A stretch of DNA of 64,000 nt. Source: Petrosia ficiformis (lineage: Eukaryota > Porifera > Demospongiae > Haplosclerida > Petrosiidae). The stretch lies in assembly GCA_947044365.1 (NCBI GenBank), contig OX345636.1, positions 31,816,966 through 31,880,965 on the forward strand. The letters are read 5' to 3'. This document shows, piece after piece, positions 10,081 to 21,940 of this stretch (the stretch's first letter is position 1; every line of letters starts with the position of its first letter). Both the position numbers and the translations under genes were made by a program. The notes below the pieces were generated by a model. It did no database searches and was not told where the DNA came from. It saw only the letters and a list, made by a program, of their open reading frames with translations.

Positions 10081-11721
10081 CTGTCTATCTTGTCTATCTT
10101 GTCTATTCTTTTTATTCTGTCTATCCTGTCTATGCTGTCTATTGTGTATATCTTGTCTATCATGTCTCTCCCGTCTATCCAATCTCTCCGTTCTATCCAG
10201 TCTATCCTCTGTGTCCTGTCTACATAGTGTATTCTGACAATCCTGTCTATCCTGTCATTACTGTTTATCTTTTCTATCCTGTCTATCCTGTCTATCTTTT
10301 CTATCCTGTCTATTCTCTCTATACTGTCTATCCTGTCTATACTGTCTATCCTGTCTATCCTGTCTATCCTGTCTATACTGTTTATCCTGTATATCCTGTC
10401 TTTCCTGTCTATCCTGTTTATCCTGTCCATCCTGTTTATCCTGTCTATCTTGTCTATCCTGTCTGTCCTGTCTACCTTACCTATTCTGTCTATCCTATCT
10501 ATCCTGTCTATCCTGCATGTGTACAATGTCTATCCTGTCTATCCTTTCTACAATGCCAATCCTATCTATCCTGTCTATCCTGCATGTGTACCATATCTAT
10601 TTCGTCTATCCTGACTATCTTGTCTATGTATATACTGTCTATCCTGTCTATCCCGTCTATACTGTCAATCTTGTCTATCTTGTCTATGCTGTCTGTCTTC
10701 TCTATCCTGTCGTTCCTGTCTACATTGTGTATTCTGTCTATAATGTCTATCCTGTCTATCCTGCATGTATAATAAGTCTATCCTGTCTATGTCTTCTATC
10801 TTGCCTATGCTGTCTATCTAGACTATCCTGTCTATCCTGTCTATCCTTTCTATCTTTTCTTTCCTGTCTACCCAGTCTATCCTGTCTATCCTGTTTATCC
10901 TGTCTATCTTGTCTATACTGTCTGTACTATCTATCCTGTATGTCCTGTCTATTCTGTCTATTTTGTCCATCCAGTCTATCCAGTCTATCCTGTCAGTCCT
11001 GTCTACCTTGCCTACTCTGTCTATCCTGTCCCTGCCATCTATTCTGTCTATCCTGCCTGTCTACCATGTCTAATTTGTCTATCCTGTCAAACGTGTCTAT
11101 CATGTCTATCACGTCCATCTTGTTTATCCTGTATTTCCTGTCTATCCTGTCTATCCTGTTTGTCTGGTCTACATTGTCCATCCTGTCTATCCTGACCATC
11201 CTGTCTATCTTTTCTTTGCTGTCTATCCACTCTATCCAGTCTATCCTGTCTGTCCTGTCTACCTTGCCTACTCTGTCTATCCTGTCCCTGCCATCTATTC
11301 TGTCTATCCTGCCTGTCTACCATGTCTAATTTGTCTATCCTGTCAAAAGTGTCTGTCATGTCTATCACGTCCATCTTGTTTATCCTGTATTTCCTGTCTA
11401 TCCTGTCTATCCTGTTTGTCTGGTCTACATTGTCCATCCTGTCTATCCTGACCATCCTGTCTATCTTTTCTTTGCTGTCTATCCATTCTATCCTGTCTAT
11501 CCAGTCTATCCTGTCTGTCCTGTCTACCTTGCCTACTCTGTCTATCCTGTCCCTGCCATCTATTCTGTCTATCCTGCCTGTCTACCATGTCTAATTTGTC
11601 TATCCTGTCAAACGTGTCTGTCATGTCTATCACGTCCATCTTGTTTATCCTGTATTTCCTGTCTATCCTGTCTATCCTGTTTGTCTGGTCTACATTGTCT
11701 ATCCTGTCTATCCTGACCATC
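10081..11721. repeat. Copy 2 of the 1,641-bp tandem duplication
   Basis: This is the downstream partner of 8440-10080. The junction at about 10060-10100 joins GTCTGGTCTACATTG to a run of pure TCTATCCTG units and then TTCTTTTTATTCTG, which matches the start of copy 1 near 8461. Such near-identity in a degenerate array implies a very recent unequal exchange, or an assembly duplication. Confidence 0.85.
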
Positions 11722-12070
11722 CTGTCTATCTTTTCTTTGCTGTCTATCCACTCTATCCTGTCTATCCACTCTATCCTGTCTATCCTTTCTTTTCTGTCTA
11801 TCCTGTCTATACTGTCCATACTGTTTAGACCGTCTATCCTGTCTATGCTGCTTGTGTAACAGGTCTATCCTGTCTATCTCTTCTGTCCTTCCTATCCTGT
11901 ATGTCCTGTCTACCTTGCCTATCCTGTCTATACTATTTATCCTCTCTATCCTGCATGTGTACCATGTCTATCCTGTCTATCTTTTCTACAATGCCAATCC
12001 TATTTATCCTGGCTATCATGTGTACCATATCTATTTCGTCTATCCTGTCTATCTTGTCTACACTGTCTAT

Positions 12071-12475
12071 GTATTCATCTATCTATCTATCTATATATCA
12101 GTTTGTTTACCTATTCATCTATCTATTTATTTATCTATTTATCTATCTATCTATCTATTTATCAACGTCTCTTCCTATTTATACATCTATTTTTTTATTT
12201 CTCCATCTATCTATTTGTCTGTCTGTTAGTCTGTCTGTCTGACTGTTACTCTTTCTGTCTGTCCGTCTGTCTGTCTCTCTGTATGGCTCTCTGTCTGGCC
12301 ATTCGTCCTTTGTCTGTCTGTCTTTCTGTCTGTCTGTCTGTCGGTCTATCTGCCTGTCAGTCTGTCTGTCTGTCTGTCTGAATATCTCTCTGTCTGTCAA
12401 TCTACCTATCTATCTATCTATCTATATGTTTATGTATCTATATATCTATCTATCTATATAACTATCTATCTATCA
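12071..12475. repeat. TCTA / TCTG tetranucleotide tracts
   Basis: Runs of TCTA and TTTA (12071-12210) pass into TCTG runs (12211-12395) and back to TCTA (12396-12475). Small open frames here (Leu-Ser-Ile-Tyr or Asp-Arg-Gln-Thr repeats) are composition artefacts. Confidence 0.93.
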
Positions 12476-12597
12476 TGATATAGAGGAAAGTTTATTAGGA
12501 GAAACCCTCCTAACGGTGTTATAGTGGTTCGAGTCCAGCTGCGGTCATGTTGTTTCCTGAAAAGAGAGTGTCTGTTTTTCTGTGGACTTCAATGCTA
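12476..12597 (+). mobile_element. SINE-like fragment with tRNA B-box-type motif
   Basis: This is the only non-repetitive patch between 7.3 and 25.9 kb. It contains GGTTCGAGTCC (12526-12536), an exact fit to the RNA polymerase III B-box pattern GGTTCRANNCC. Just before it lies TGTTATAGTGG (12516-12526), which loosely resembles an A box but directly abuts the B box, so it is not a working tRNA promoter arrangement. The continuation CAGCTGCGGTCATG then TGTTTCCTGA resembles the body of tRNA-derived SINEs in marine invertebrates as I remember them. No tRNA cloverleaf can be drawn. Confidence 0.4.
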
Positions 12598-12636
12598 ATA
12601 TCTATCTATCAATCTATCTTTCTATCTATCTGTCTA

Positions 12637-12681
<45 letters not shown>

Positions 12682-12795
12682 GTCTCTGTCTCTGTCTCTG
12701 TCTCTGTCTCTGTCTCTGCCTCTGCCTTTGCCTCTGCCTCTGCCTCTGCCTCTGCCTCTGTCTCTGTCTGTCTGTCTCTCCGTCTGTCTGTCTAG
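12598..12795. repeat. Graded simple repeat TCTA, TCTG, TCTCTG, CCTCTG
   Basis: The unit shifts stepwise: TCTATCTA, TCTGTCTG (to about 12676), hexamer TCTCTG (to about 12716), hexamer CCTCTG (to about 12757), then back to TCTG. The two hexamer blocks read as Ser-Val and Ser-Ala repeats but are simple sequence. Confidence 0.93.
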
Positions 12796-15700
12796 TCCAT
12801 CAGTACCCAATAGGAGTCCAACAAGAGTCGAAAAGAACCCATAATGAGTTCAATAGGACACATTAGTATTCCACTAGAACCCAATAGAAGTCCAATAGGA
12901 GTCCAAATAAGGGTCGACTAGAACCCGTAAAGAGTCCAATAGGACACATTAGGAGTCCACTAGAACCCAATAAAAGTCCACTAGGACCCAATAGGTGTAG
13001 TCGACTAGGACCAATAATGACTCCAATAGGACCCAATAGGAGTCCACTAGAACTCAATAGGAGTCAACTAGAACCCAATAGGAGTACACTAGGACACATT
13101 AGGAGTACACTAGAACCCAATAGGAGTCCACTAGGACCCAATAGGAATCCAATAAGAGTCGAAAAGGACCCATAATGAGTCCACTAGGACACATTAGGAG
13201 TCCACTAGAACCCAATAGGAGTCCACTATGACCCAATAGGCGTAGTTGACTAGGACCCATAATGAGTCCACTAGGACTCATTAGGAATCCACTAGAACCC
13301 AATAGGAGTCCACTAGGACCCTTAAGGAGTCCAATAGAAGTCCACTAGGACCTATTAGGTGTCCACTAGGACCCATATGAGAGCCGAAGTCCAATAGGAG
13401 TCCACTAGGACCAAATAGGAGTCCAATAGGAGTCCACTTGCACCCAATAGGAGTCCAATAGGACCCATTAGGAGTCCACTAGAACCCATTAGGAGTCCAC
13501 TAGAACCAAATAGGGGTCCAATAGAATCCAATAGGAGTCCAATAGTACAACTTAGGAGTCCACTACAACCCCATAGATGTCCAGTAGGACCCAATAGGAG
13601 TCCAATGGAAGTCACTAGGTCACATTTGGAGTCCACTAGGACAGAATAGGAGTCCACTAGAACCCAATAGGAGTCCACTAGGACCCAATAGGAGTCCAAT
13701 AAGAGTCGACTAGGACCCATAATGAGTCCACTAGGACACATTAGGAGTCCACTACAACCCAATAGGAGTCCACTAGGACCCAATAGGCGTAGTCAACTAG
13801 GACCCATAATGAGTCCACTAGGACTCATTAGGAGTGCACTAGAAACCAATAGGAGTCCACTAGGACCCATAAGGAGTCCAATAGAAGTCCACTAGGACCT
13901 ATTAGGTGTCCACTAGGACCAACATGAGAGCCGAAGTCCAATAAGAGTCCACTAGCACCCAATAGGAGTCCAATAGGACCCAATTGTAGTGCAAAAAGAC
14001 CCATTAGTAGTCCAATAGAACCCAATAGCCGTCCAATAAAACCCAAGAGGAGTCCATTAGGACCTAAGAGGAGACCGGATAGGAGTCCACTACGACCCAA
14101 TAGGAGTCCACTATGACCCACTACGAATCCAATAGGACCCAATAATGAGTCCTATAGGCCCCATTAGGATTTCACAAGAAACCAATAGCAGTCTAATGAG
14201 ACCCAATAGGAGTCCAATTGGAGTCCACTAGGACCTATTAGGTGTCCACTAGGCCGCAATAGGAGTCCACTAGGAGCCAACAGGAGTGTACTAGAACCCA
14301 ATAGGCATCCAACAGGACTCCACTAGGACCCTTAAGGAGTCAACTGGGACCCATTAGGATTCCACTAGAACCCAAAGGCTGTCCTATAGGACCCAATAGG
14401 AGTCCAATAGGAGTCCACTAGGACCTATTAGGAGTCTAATAGGACCCAATAGGAGTCATATAAGAATCCACTATGGCCCATAACAGTTCAATATGACCCA
14501 TTAGGATTCCATTGGAACCCAATAGGAGTACATTAGGACCAGACAGGGGTCCAATAGGAGTCCACTACGACACATAAGGAGTCCAAAAGGACATAATAGG
14601 ATTCCAATTTATCTATCTATTTATCTATCTATCTAATCTATCTTTTAGGAGTCCATTAGAAACCAATAGCAGTCCACTAGAACCCAATAGTAGTCCACTA
14701 GGACCCAATAGGTATCCAATAGTAGTCCACTAGGACCCATTTGGAGTCCACTAGGACACAGTAGGAGTCCAATAGAACCCTATAGGAGTCCAATAGGACC
14801 CAATGGGAGTCCAATAAGAGTCCACCAGGAACAATAATGAGTCCACTATGACCATTAGGATTTCACTAGCACCCAATATGAGTCCACTAGGACCCATAAG
14901 AGTCCAATAGGAGTCCATTAGGACCCATTAGGAGTCCATTTGGACCCATTAAGATTCCACTATAACCCAATAGGTGTCCAATAGTAGCCCATTAGGAGTC
15001 CCATAGGACCCAATTGTAGTGCACAAGCACCAATTAGGAGACCACTAGGCCCTAATAGGAGTCCACTAGGACCCAATAGGAGTCCGCTAGAACCCAATAG
15101 AAGTCCACTAGGACCCAATAGTGGACTCATTATGAGTATACTAGGACACATACTGAGTCCACTAGGACCGTTTAGGATTCCAATAGAGCCCAATAGTAGT
15201 CCACTAGAACAGAATAGGAATCCAATAGGATTCCACTAGGACTCCACTACGACCCAATAGCATTTCACTGGGACCCATTAGTATTCCTCAAAATTTCCTT
15301 TAGGACTCCACTAGAACCCAATATGCGTCCACTAGGACAAAATATGTGTCCACTAGGACCCAATAGGAGTCCAATTAAAATCCACTATGACCCATAAGAG
15401 TCCACTATGACCAATTAGGCTTCCACTCGAACCCAATAGCATTCCAGTAGGACCCATTACGAGACCACAAGGCACCAATAGGTGTCCACTAGGACCCAAT
15501 AGTAGTCCAATAGAACCCAATAGCGTCCACTAGAGCCCAATAGCATTCCAATAGGACCCCTTAAGAGACTACTAGGCACCAATACGAGTCCACTATGAAC
15601 CAATAGTTGTACCCAATACAAATCCACTGGAACTAAATAAGAGTCCACTAGGACCCATAAGTAGTCCACTAGGACCCATTAGGCGTCCACTAGGACCAAA

Positions 15701-16209
15701 TAGGTGTCCACTAGGACCCAGTAAATGTCCACTAGGACCCAGTAGGAGTCCACTAGGACCCAATAGGAGTCCAATAAGAGTCCACTATGACCCATAAGAG
15801 TCCACTATAACCTATTAGGATTCCACTCGAACCCAATAGCAGTCCAACAGGACCGATTAGGAGACCACTAGGCCCTAATAGGAGTACCGAATGGGAGTCC
15901 ACTAGAACCCATTAGGAGTCCACTAGGACTCAATGAAGTCCTATAGGAGTCCACTAGGTCCCATAAGGAGTCTACTAGGATTCCACTAGAGCCCAATAGG
16001 AGTCCACTACAACAAAATAGGAATCCAATAGGATTCCACTAGGACCCATTAAGAGTCTGCCAGGACCCAATAGCATTTCACTAGGACCCATTAGGATTCC
16101 ACTAAATCCCATTAGGTGTCCAACAGGAATCCACTAGGATAGGCCTCCACTAGGACCCAATAGGTGTCCACTAGGACCCAATAGGTGTCCACTAGGAGTT
16201 AATAGGAGT
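12796..16209. repeat. 21-bp satellite (GGAGTCCACTA + GGACCCAATA)
   Basis: The array is built from a 21-bp unit whose halves read GGAGTCCACTA and GGACCCAATA, with common variants (CATTAGG, CCATAATGAG, AATAAGAGTCGA). A higher-order copy is visible: GAGCCGAAGT at 13381 recurs at 13928 (547 bp, about 26 units), and CCCAATAGGCGTAGT at about 13233 recurs at about 13781. Minus-strand frames show Leu-Gly-Pro-Ser-Gly-Leu-Leu repeats, one per 21 bp, and are not genes. Confidence 0.95.
14607..14647. repeat. TCTA microsatellite inside the 21-bp array
   Basis: A 40-bp run of TATC/TTTATC interrupts the 21-bp satellite, which resumes directly afterwards (TTAGGAGTCC). It matches the simple repeat at 12.1-12.7 kb and looks like a small transferred or slipped segment. 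Confidence 0.85.
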
Positions 16210-16730
16210 CCATCAAGCATAGACCCTAGACCACAGACCCTAGCCCCTAAATATAAACCCTAGATCCTAGAGAATACACCCTAGAATTTAGACCTTAGAC
16301 CATAAAGCCTGGACAATAGAACCTAGACTCTAGACACTTCACCCTAGTCTCTAGGCCCTAGACTCTAGAAAATTAACCATAGACTATAGACCGTAAACAT
16401 ATACGATAGACCATAGACCCTAAAACCTAGACACTAGACCTTAGAAAATAGACCCTAAATACTAGACCATAGATCTAGACGGTAGACACTAAAAACTAGA
16501 CCGTTTATCATAGAACCTAGAACCTAGACCTTAGAGCCTAGAGCAGAGACCTTAGAGCCTATAAAATAGACCATAGACTATAGACCCTAGACCTAGACAG
16601 TAGACCCTTGACCCTAGACCATAGACCTTAGACCGTACACCCTAGACCCTACACAATAGACCATATACCATAGATCCTAGACCAGAGACTATACACCCTA
16701 GACCCTACACAATAGACGATAGAACCTATG
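16210..16730. repeat. 7-bp satellite block 1, CCCTAGA orientation
   Basis: Degenerate CCCTAGA units begin right after the last 21-bp unit. The phrase order near 16229-16330 (CCACAGACCCTAGCCC, then GAGAATA, then ATTTAGAC, then GCCTGGAC) also occurs near 34957-35035 and 42065-42150, so this short block is a copy of the same higher-order unit. Confidence 0.9.
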
Positions 16731-19700
16731 GTCTAAAGTATAGTGTCTAGGTTCTAGGGTCTAGGGTCTAAAGTCTAGGGTCTAGGGTCTAGGGTGCAGG
16801 GTCTAGTGTCTATGGTCTAGTTTCTAGGGACTAGAGTCTATTGTTTAGAGTCTACGGTCTATGGTCTAGGGTATACTCTCTAGGTCTTGGGTCTGTATTC
16901 TATAGTCTGTTTTCTAGGGTCTAGATTCTAGGATCTAGTGTCTAGTGTCTAGATTGTACGTCTATGGTACGTCTATAGTAAATGGTCTAGTGTCTAGGGC
17001 CAACCGTATATGTCTACGGTCTGTAATCCAAGGTCTGTTTTCTAGGGTCTAGGCTCTAGTTTCTAGGGTCTAGGGTCTACCTTCTACATCTAAGATCTAT
17101 AGTGTATGGTCTATTTTCTTGGGTCCAGGGTCTAGGGTCTAGCGAGTAGGTTCTAGTTTCTAGGGTTTTTGGTCTAGTTTCTTGGGTCTAGTGTCTACCG
17201 TCTGTGTCTAGGGTATAGTATCTAGGGTTTATTTTTTGGCTCTAGGGTAGGGTCTTTTATCTAGGGTCTAGGATCTAGTGTCTATGCTCTAGTGTCTAGG
17301 GTCTAGGCTCTAGGGTTTATGGTCTAGTCTAGGGTCTAGTGTCTCTGATCAAGAGTCTATTGTTTATGGTGTAGTGTCTAGGGTCTTCTTTCTAGGGTCT
17401 AGTGTCTCTGGTCTCTTATCTACGATCTAGGTTCTAGGTTCTACGGTCTACGGTCTCGAGTCTAGGAGGGTCTACGCTCATGGGTCTAGAGTCTAGGGTC
17501 TAGAGCCTAGGATGTAGAGTCTAGGGTCTAGGTTCTATGCTCCAGCCTCTATGGTATAGGGTCTAAATTCTAGGGTCTAGTGTCTTAAATTTAGTGGCTA
17601 GGGTCTGTGGTCTATGCTTTAGGCTCTGTGGTCTATGAACTGGGTCTAGGGTCAATTTTCTAGTGTCTACGGTCTACGGTCTACAATCTAGGTCTAGGGT
17701 CTAAAGTCTAGTGTCTAGGTTCTAGTGTCTAGAGACTAGGGTCTAGGATCTCGGATCTATTGATTAGGGTCTAGTGTCTAGGGTCTCCTATCTAGGGTCG
17801 AGGGTCTAGGGTCTAGGCTCTTTGGTCTAGGGTCTATTCTCTTTGGTCTATGGTCTAGGGTCTAGGGTCTAGTTTCTATGGTGTAGTTTCTAGGGACTAG
17901 TGTCTATTTTCTAGGGTCTACGGTCTATGGTCTAGGGTATACTGTCTAGGTCTTGGGTCTGTTCTATAGTCTATTATCTAGGGTCTAGGGTCTAGGATCT
18001 ATTGTCTAGTATCTAGATTGTATGGTCTATGGTAAAGGGTCTAGTGTCTAGTGTCAACCGTATATGTCTATGGTCTGTTATCCAAGGTCTGTTTTCTAGG
18101 GTCTAGGCTCTAATTTCTAGGGTCTAGGGTCTACCTTCTACATCTAAGATCTATAGTGTATGGTCTATTTTCTTGTGTCCAGGGTCTAGGGTCTAGCGTG
18201 TAGGTTCTAGTATCTAGAGTTTTTGGTCTAGTTTCTTGGGTCTATTGTCTACCGTCTATGTCTAGGGTATAGTATCTAGGGTTTATTTTTTGGCTCTAGG
18301 TTCTAGGATCTAGGGTCTTTTATCTAGGGTCTAGGATCTAGTGTCTATGCTCTAATGTCAAGGGTCTAGGCTCTAGGGTTTAAGGTCTAGTGTCTAGGTT
18401 CTAGGTTCTATAATCTAGGTCTGGTTTCTCTGGTCTATGGTCTAGGATCTATCGTGTATTGTGTAGGGCATAGGGTGTATGGTCTCTGGTCTAGGATCTA
18501 TGGTCTATGGTCTATTGTGTAGGGTCTAGTGTGTACGGTCTAAGGTCTATGGTCTAGGGTCAAAGGTCTACCGTCTAGGTCTAGGGTCTATAGTCTGTGG
18601 TCTGTTTTATAGGCTCTAAGGTCTCTGCTCTAGGCTCTAATGTCTAGGTTTTAGGGTCTATGATAAACGGTCTAGTTTTCAGTGTCTACCCTCTATGTCT
18701 ATGGTCTAGTATTTATGGTCTATTTTCTAAGGTCTAGAGTCTAGGATTTAGGGTCTATGATCTACCGTATAGGTTTACAGTCTATAGTCTATGGTTTATT
18801 TTCTAGGATCTAGGGTCTAGTGTCTAGTGTCTAGCATCTAGTGTCTAAGGTCTAGGGTCTATGATCTAGGGTCTAGAGTCTATGATCTAGGGTCTAGGGT
18901 CTAAGAAGTAAGGTCTAGGTACTATGGTCTAGGGTCTAGAGCCTAGTGTCTACCGTCAAGTTCTAAGGTCAAAATTCTATAGTCTGTTTTCTATAGTCTA
19001 GTGTCTAGGTCTATGGTCTAAGTTCTAGGTTCTATGGTTTATGGTAAAGGGTGCAGATTATATTTTCTACTGTCTAGTTCTAGGGTCTAGTATTTATGGT
19101 CTATTTTCTATGGTCTATGATCTAGTGTCTAGGGTATAGGCTCTAGGGTCTACGTTCTAGGGTTTATGGTAAACGGTGTAGTTTATAGGGTCTACCGTCT
19201 AGGTCTAGGTTCTAGTATCTAGGGTCTATTTTCTATGGTCTAGGGTCTAGTGTCTAGGGTATAGGCTCTAGGGTTTATGGTCTAGGGTCTAGTTTCTATG
19301 ATCTAGTGTCTCTCATCTAGGGTCTATCGTGTAGTGTCTAGTGTCTAGGGTCTTCTCTCTAGGGTCTAGTGTATAGGGTCATTTATCTAGGGTCTAGGTT
19401 CTAGGGTCTATGGTCTAGGGTCTCGAGTCTAGGAGGGCCTACGCTCATGGGTCTAGAGCCTAGGGTCTAGAGCCTAGGGTGTAGTTTCTAGGGTCTAGGT
19501 TCTATGCTCCAGGCTCTATGGCATAGGGTCTAAATTCTAGGGTGTATTTTCTAGGGTATAGGGTCTTAATTTTATGGCTAGGGTCTGTGGTCTATGCTCT
19601 ATGCTCTATGGTCTATGAACTGGGTCTAGGGTCTATTTTCTAGTGTCTACGTTCTAGTGTCTACCGTCTAGGTCTAGGGTCTAAGGTCTAGTGTCTAGGT

Positions 19701-21467
19701 TCTAGGGTCTAGAAACTTGGGTCTAGGATATAGAATCTATTGATTAGAATCGAGTGTCTAGGGTCTCCTATCTAGGGTCAAGGGTCTAGGGTCTAGCCAT
19801 TAGTGTCTAGGGTCTAGGGTCTAGTGTCTAAGGTCTACTTTCTAGGGACTAGTGTCTGTTATCTAGGGTCTACGGTCTATTGTCTAGGGTATACTGTCTA
19901 GGTCTTGGGTCTGTTCTATAGTCTATTTTCTAGTGTCTAGGGTCTAGGATCTAGTGTCTAGTGTCTAGATTCTACGGTCTAATGTAAAGAGTCTAGTGTC
20001 TAGGGTCAACCGTGTATGTCTACGGTCTGTTATCCAAGGTCTGTTTTCTAGGGTCTAAGCTCTAGTTTCTAGGGTCTAGGGTCTACCTTCTACATCTAAG
20101 TTCTATAGTGTATGGTCTATTTTCTTGTGTCTAGTGTCTAGGGTCTAGTGTCTAGGTTCTAGTTTCTAGGGTTTTTGGTCTAGTTTCTTGGGTCTAGGGT
20201 CTACTGTCTAGGTCTAAGTTACAGTATCTAGGGTTTATTTTTTGGCTCTAAGGTCTAGGGTCTAGTGTCTCTTATCTAGAGTCTAGTGTCTAGGGTCTAT
20301 GCTCTAGTGTCTAGAGTTTATGCTCTAGGGTTTAGGGTCTCGGTTCTAGGTTCTAGGATCAAGGGTCTAGTGTCTCGGGTCTAGGGTCTACGGTCTAGGT
20401 TCTATAGTGTAGGGTATAGTGTGTAGGGTCTAGGGTGTAGTGTCTAGAGGCAAGGGTCTACCGTCTAGGTCTAGGGTCTATATTCTATGGTCTATTATCT
20501 AGGGTTTAGTGTCTATGGTTTTTGGTCTAGGTTCTAGGTTCTAGTGATTATGTTAAAGGGTGTAGTTTCTAGGATCTACCGTCTAGGTCTAGGGTCTAGT
20601 ATCTAGGGTCTATATTCTTTGGTCTACTCTCTAGGGTCTAGGGTATAGGCTTAAGTGTTTAGAGTCTAGGTTCTAGGGTCTAGGGTCTAGGGTCCAGGAC
20701 CTAGTGTTTAGGGTCTAGACTATAGGGTCTAGGGTCTGGGGTCTAAGATCTAGGCTCTAGGATATAGGGTCTATTTTCTAGGGTCTATTGTCTAGGGTCT
20801 ACCGTCTAGGTCTAAAGTCTATTGTCTAGATTCTAGGGTCTAAGATCTTCCGTTTAGATCTAGGGTCTAGAATCTACTGTCTAGGGTCTAGAATCTAGGG
20901 TCTACCTTCTAGTTCTAGGGTCTAGGGTCTAGTGTCTAGGGTCTAGGGTCTGGGGTCAAGGGTCTAGGTTTATGGTCTAGGGACTAGGGTCCCGTGTGTA
21001 TAGGGTTTGGTTCAGGAATCTAGGTTCTATTGTTTAGGGTCTAGTGTCTACTGACTTCTATCTAGGGTCTAGGGTCTAGGCTCTATTATCTAGAGTTTAG
21101 TGTCTAGGGTTTATGGTCTAGTGTCTAGGATCTAGGGTCTATTGTTTAGGGTCTAGGGTCTAGTGTCTACGGTGTAGCCTCTAGGGTCTAGGGTCTAAGT
21201 TCTAGGGTCTAAGATCTAGTGTCTAGTGTCTAGGGTCTTGGGTCTAGGGTCTAGATTTATGGTCTAGGGACTAGGGTTTAGTTTCTAGCATCTAGGGTTT
21301 TGGTTCTGGTATCTAGGTTCTATTGTTTGGGGTGTAGTGTCTAGTGTTTTGTATCTAGGGTCTAGGGTCTAGGCTCTATGCTATAAGGTCCATTTTCTAG
21401 GGTCTAGGGTCTAGGATCTACCGTCTAGATCTAGGGTCTAGGGTGTACTGTCTATGGTCTAGTGTCT
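16731..21467. repeat. 7-bp satellite block 2, TCTAGGG orientation
   Basis: The strand switches at about 16727-16733. The block contains a roughly 2-kb higher-order duplication: CTAGGAGGG followed by CTCATGGG lies at about 17462 and again at about 19429. The phrase GGTCTGTTATCCAAGG or its variant occurs near 17020, 18070 and 20025. There is no open frame, because TAG falls in every frame on both strands. Confidence 0.93.
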
Positions 21468-21940
21468 AAACCCTAGATAGAAGACACTAGACAGAAGACC
21501 CTAAACAATAGACAATAGATCCTGGACACTATACACTAGACCCTAGACACTAGACCGTAGAGCCTAGACAATGGACCCTAGACTCTAGAGCCTAGAACCT
21601 AGATCCTAGACCCTAGACCCTAGATCACAGACAATAGACCCTAGAACCTAGACCCTCCTAGACTCGAGACCATAGTACTTAGACCCTACACCATAGACCC
21701 TAGAAACAAGAACCTAGACACTAGACACTAGACCCTAGACCCTAGACAATATACCCTTGTAAACAGACCATAATGTAAAGACACTAGAACTAGAAGGTAT
21801 ACATTAGACCCTAGACCCTAAGCCAGACACTAGACCCTAAACCCTAGACACTAGACCATAGACACTAGACCTAGACTCTACACCCCAGTTCATAGACCAT
21901 AGACCATACACCATACACCACAGACCGTAGACCCTAGACT
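21468..21940. repeat. 7-bp satellite block 3, CCCTAGA orientation (short inverted segment)
   Basis: A 0.47-kb stretch in reverse orientation between two long TCTAGGG blocks. The left edge is GTCTAAACCCTAGA. The right edge is a hairpin at 21929-21949, AGACCCTA and TAGGGTCT separated by GACTT. It looks like a local inversion or an inverted insertion. Confidence 0.9.

Larger units (their letters stand above)
8061..12070. repeat. 9-bp satellite TCTATCCTG, about 4 kb
   Basis: The dominant unit is TCTATCCTG with scattered variants (GTCTATCTT, GTGTACCAT, GTCCATC). Because nine is a multiple of three and the unit lacks stops, open frames of up to hundreds of codons appear on both strands (Ser-Ile-Leu, Pro-Val-Tyr and Cys-Leu-Ser on plus; Asp-Arg-Ile and Asp-Arg-Gln on minus). 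These are repeat artefacts. Rare words such as GCATGTGTACCA and CATGTCTAATTTG recur and mark higher-order units. Confidence 0.95.

Noticed and set aside
8295..10526. Minus-strand open frames of 196 and 274 codons with Asp-Arg-Ile repeats
   Set aside because: Reverse-strand reading of the same 9-bp satellite; duplicated exactly with the 1,641-bp unit.
12516..12560. A tRNA gene
   Set aside because: A and B box-like words abut instead of being separated by the usual spacing, and no acceptor or anticodon stem can be paired. A SINE fragment fits better.
12863..15669. Series of minus-strand frames with Leu-Gly-Pro-Ser-Gly-Leu-Leu repeats
   Set aside because: Each 21-bp satellite unit gives seven residues. 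The frames start and stop where units mutate, with no gene-like features.
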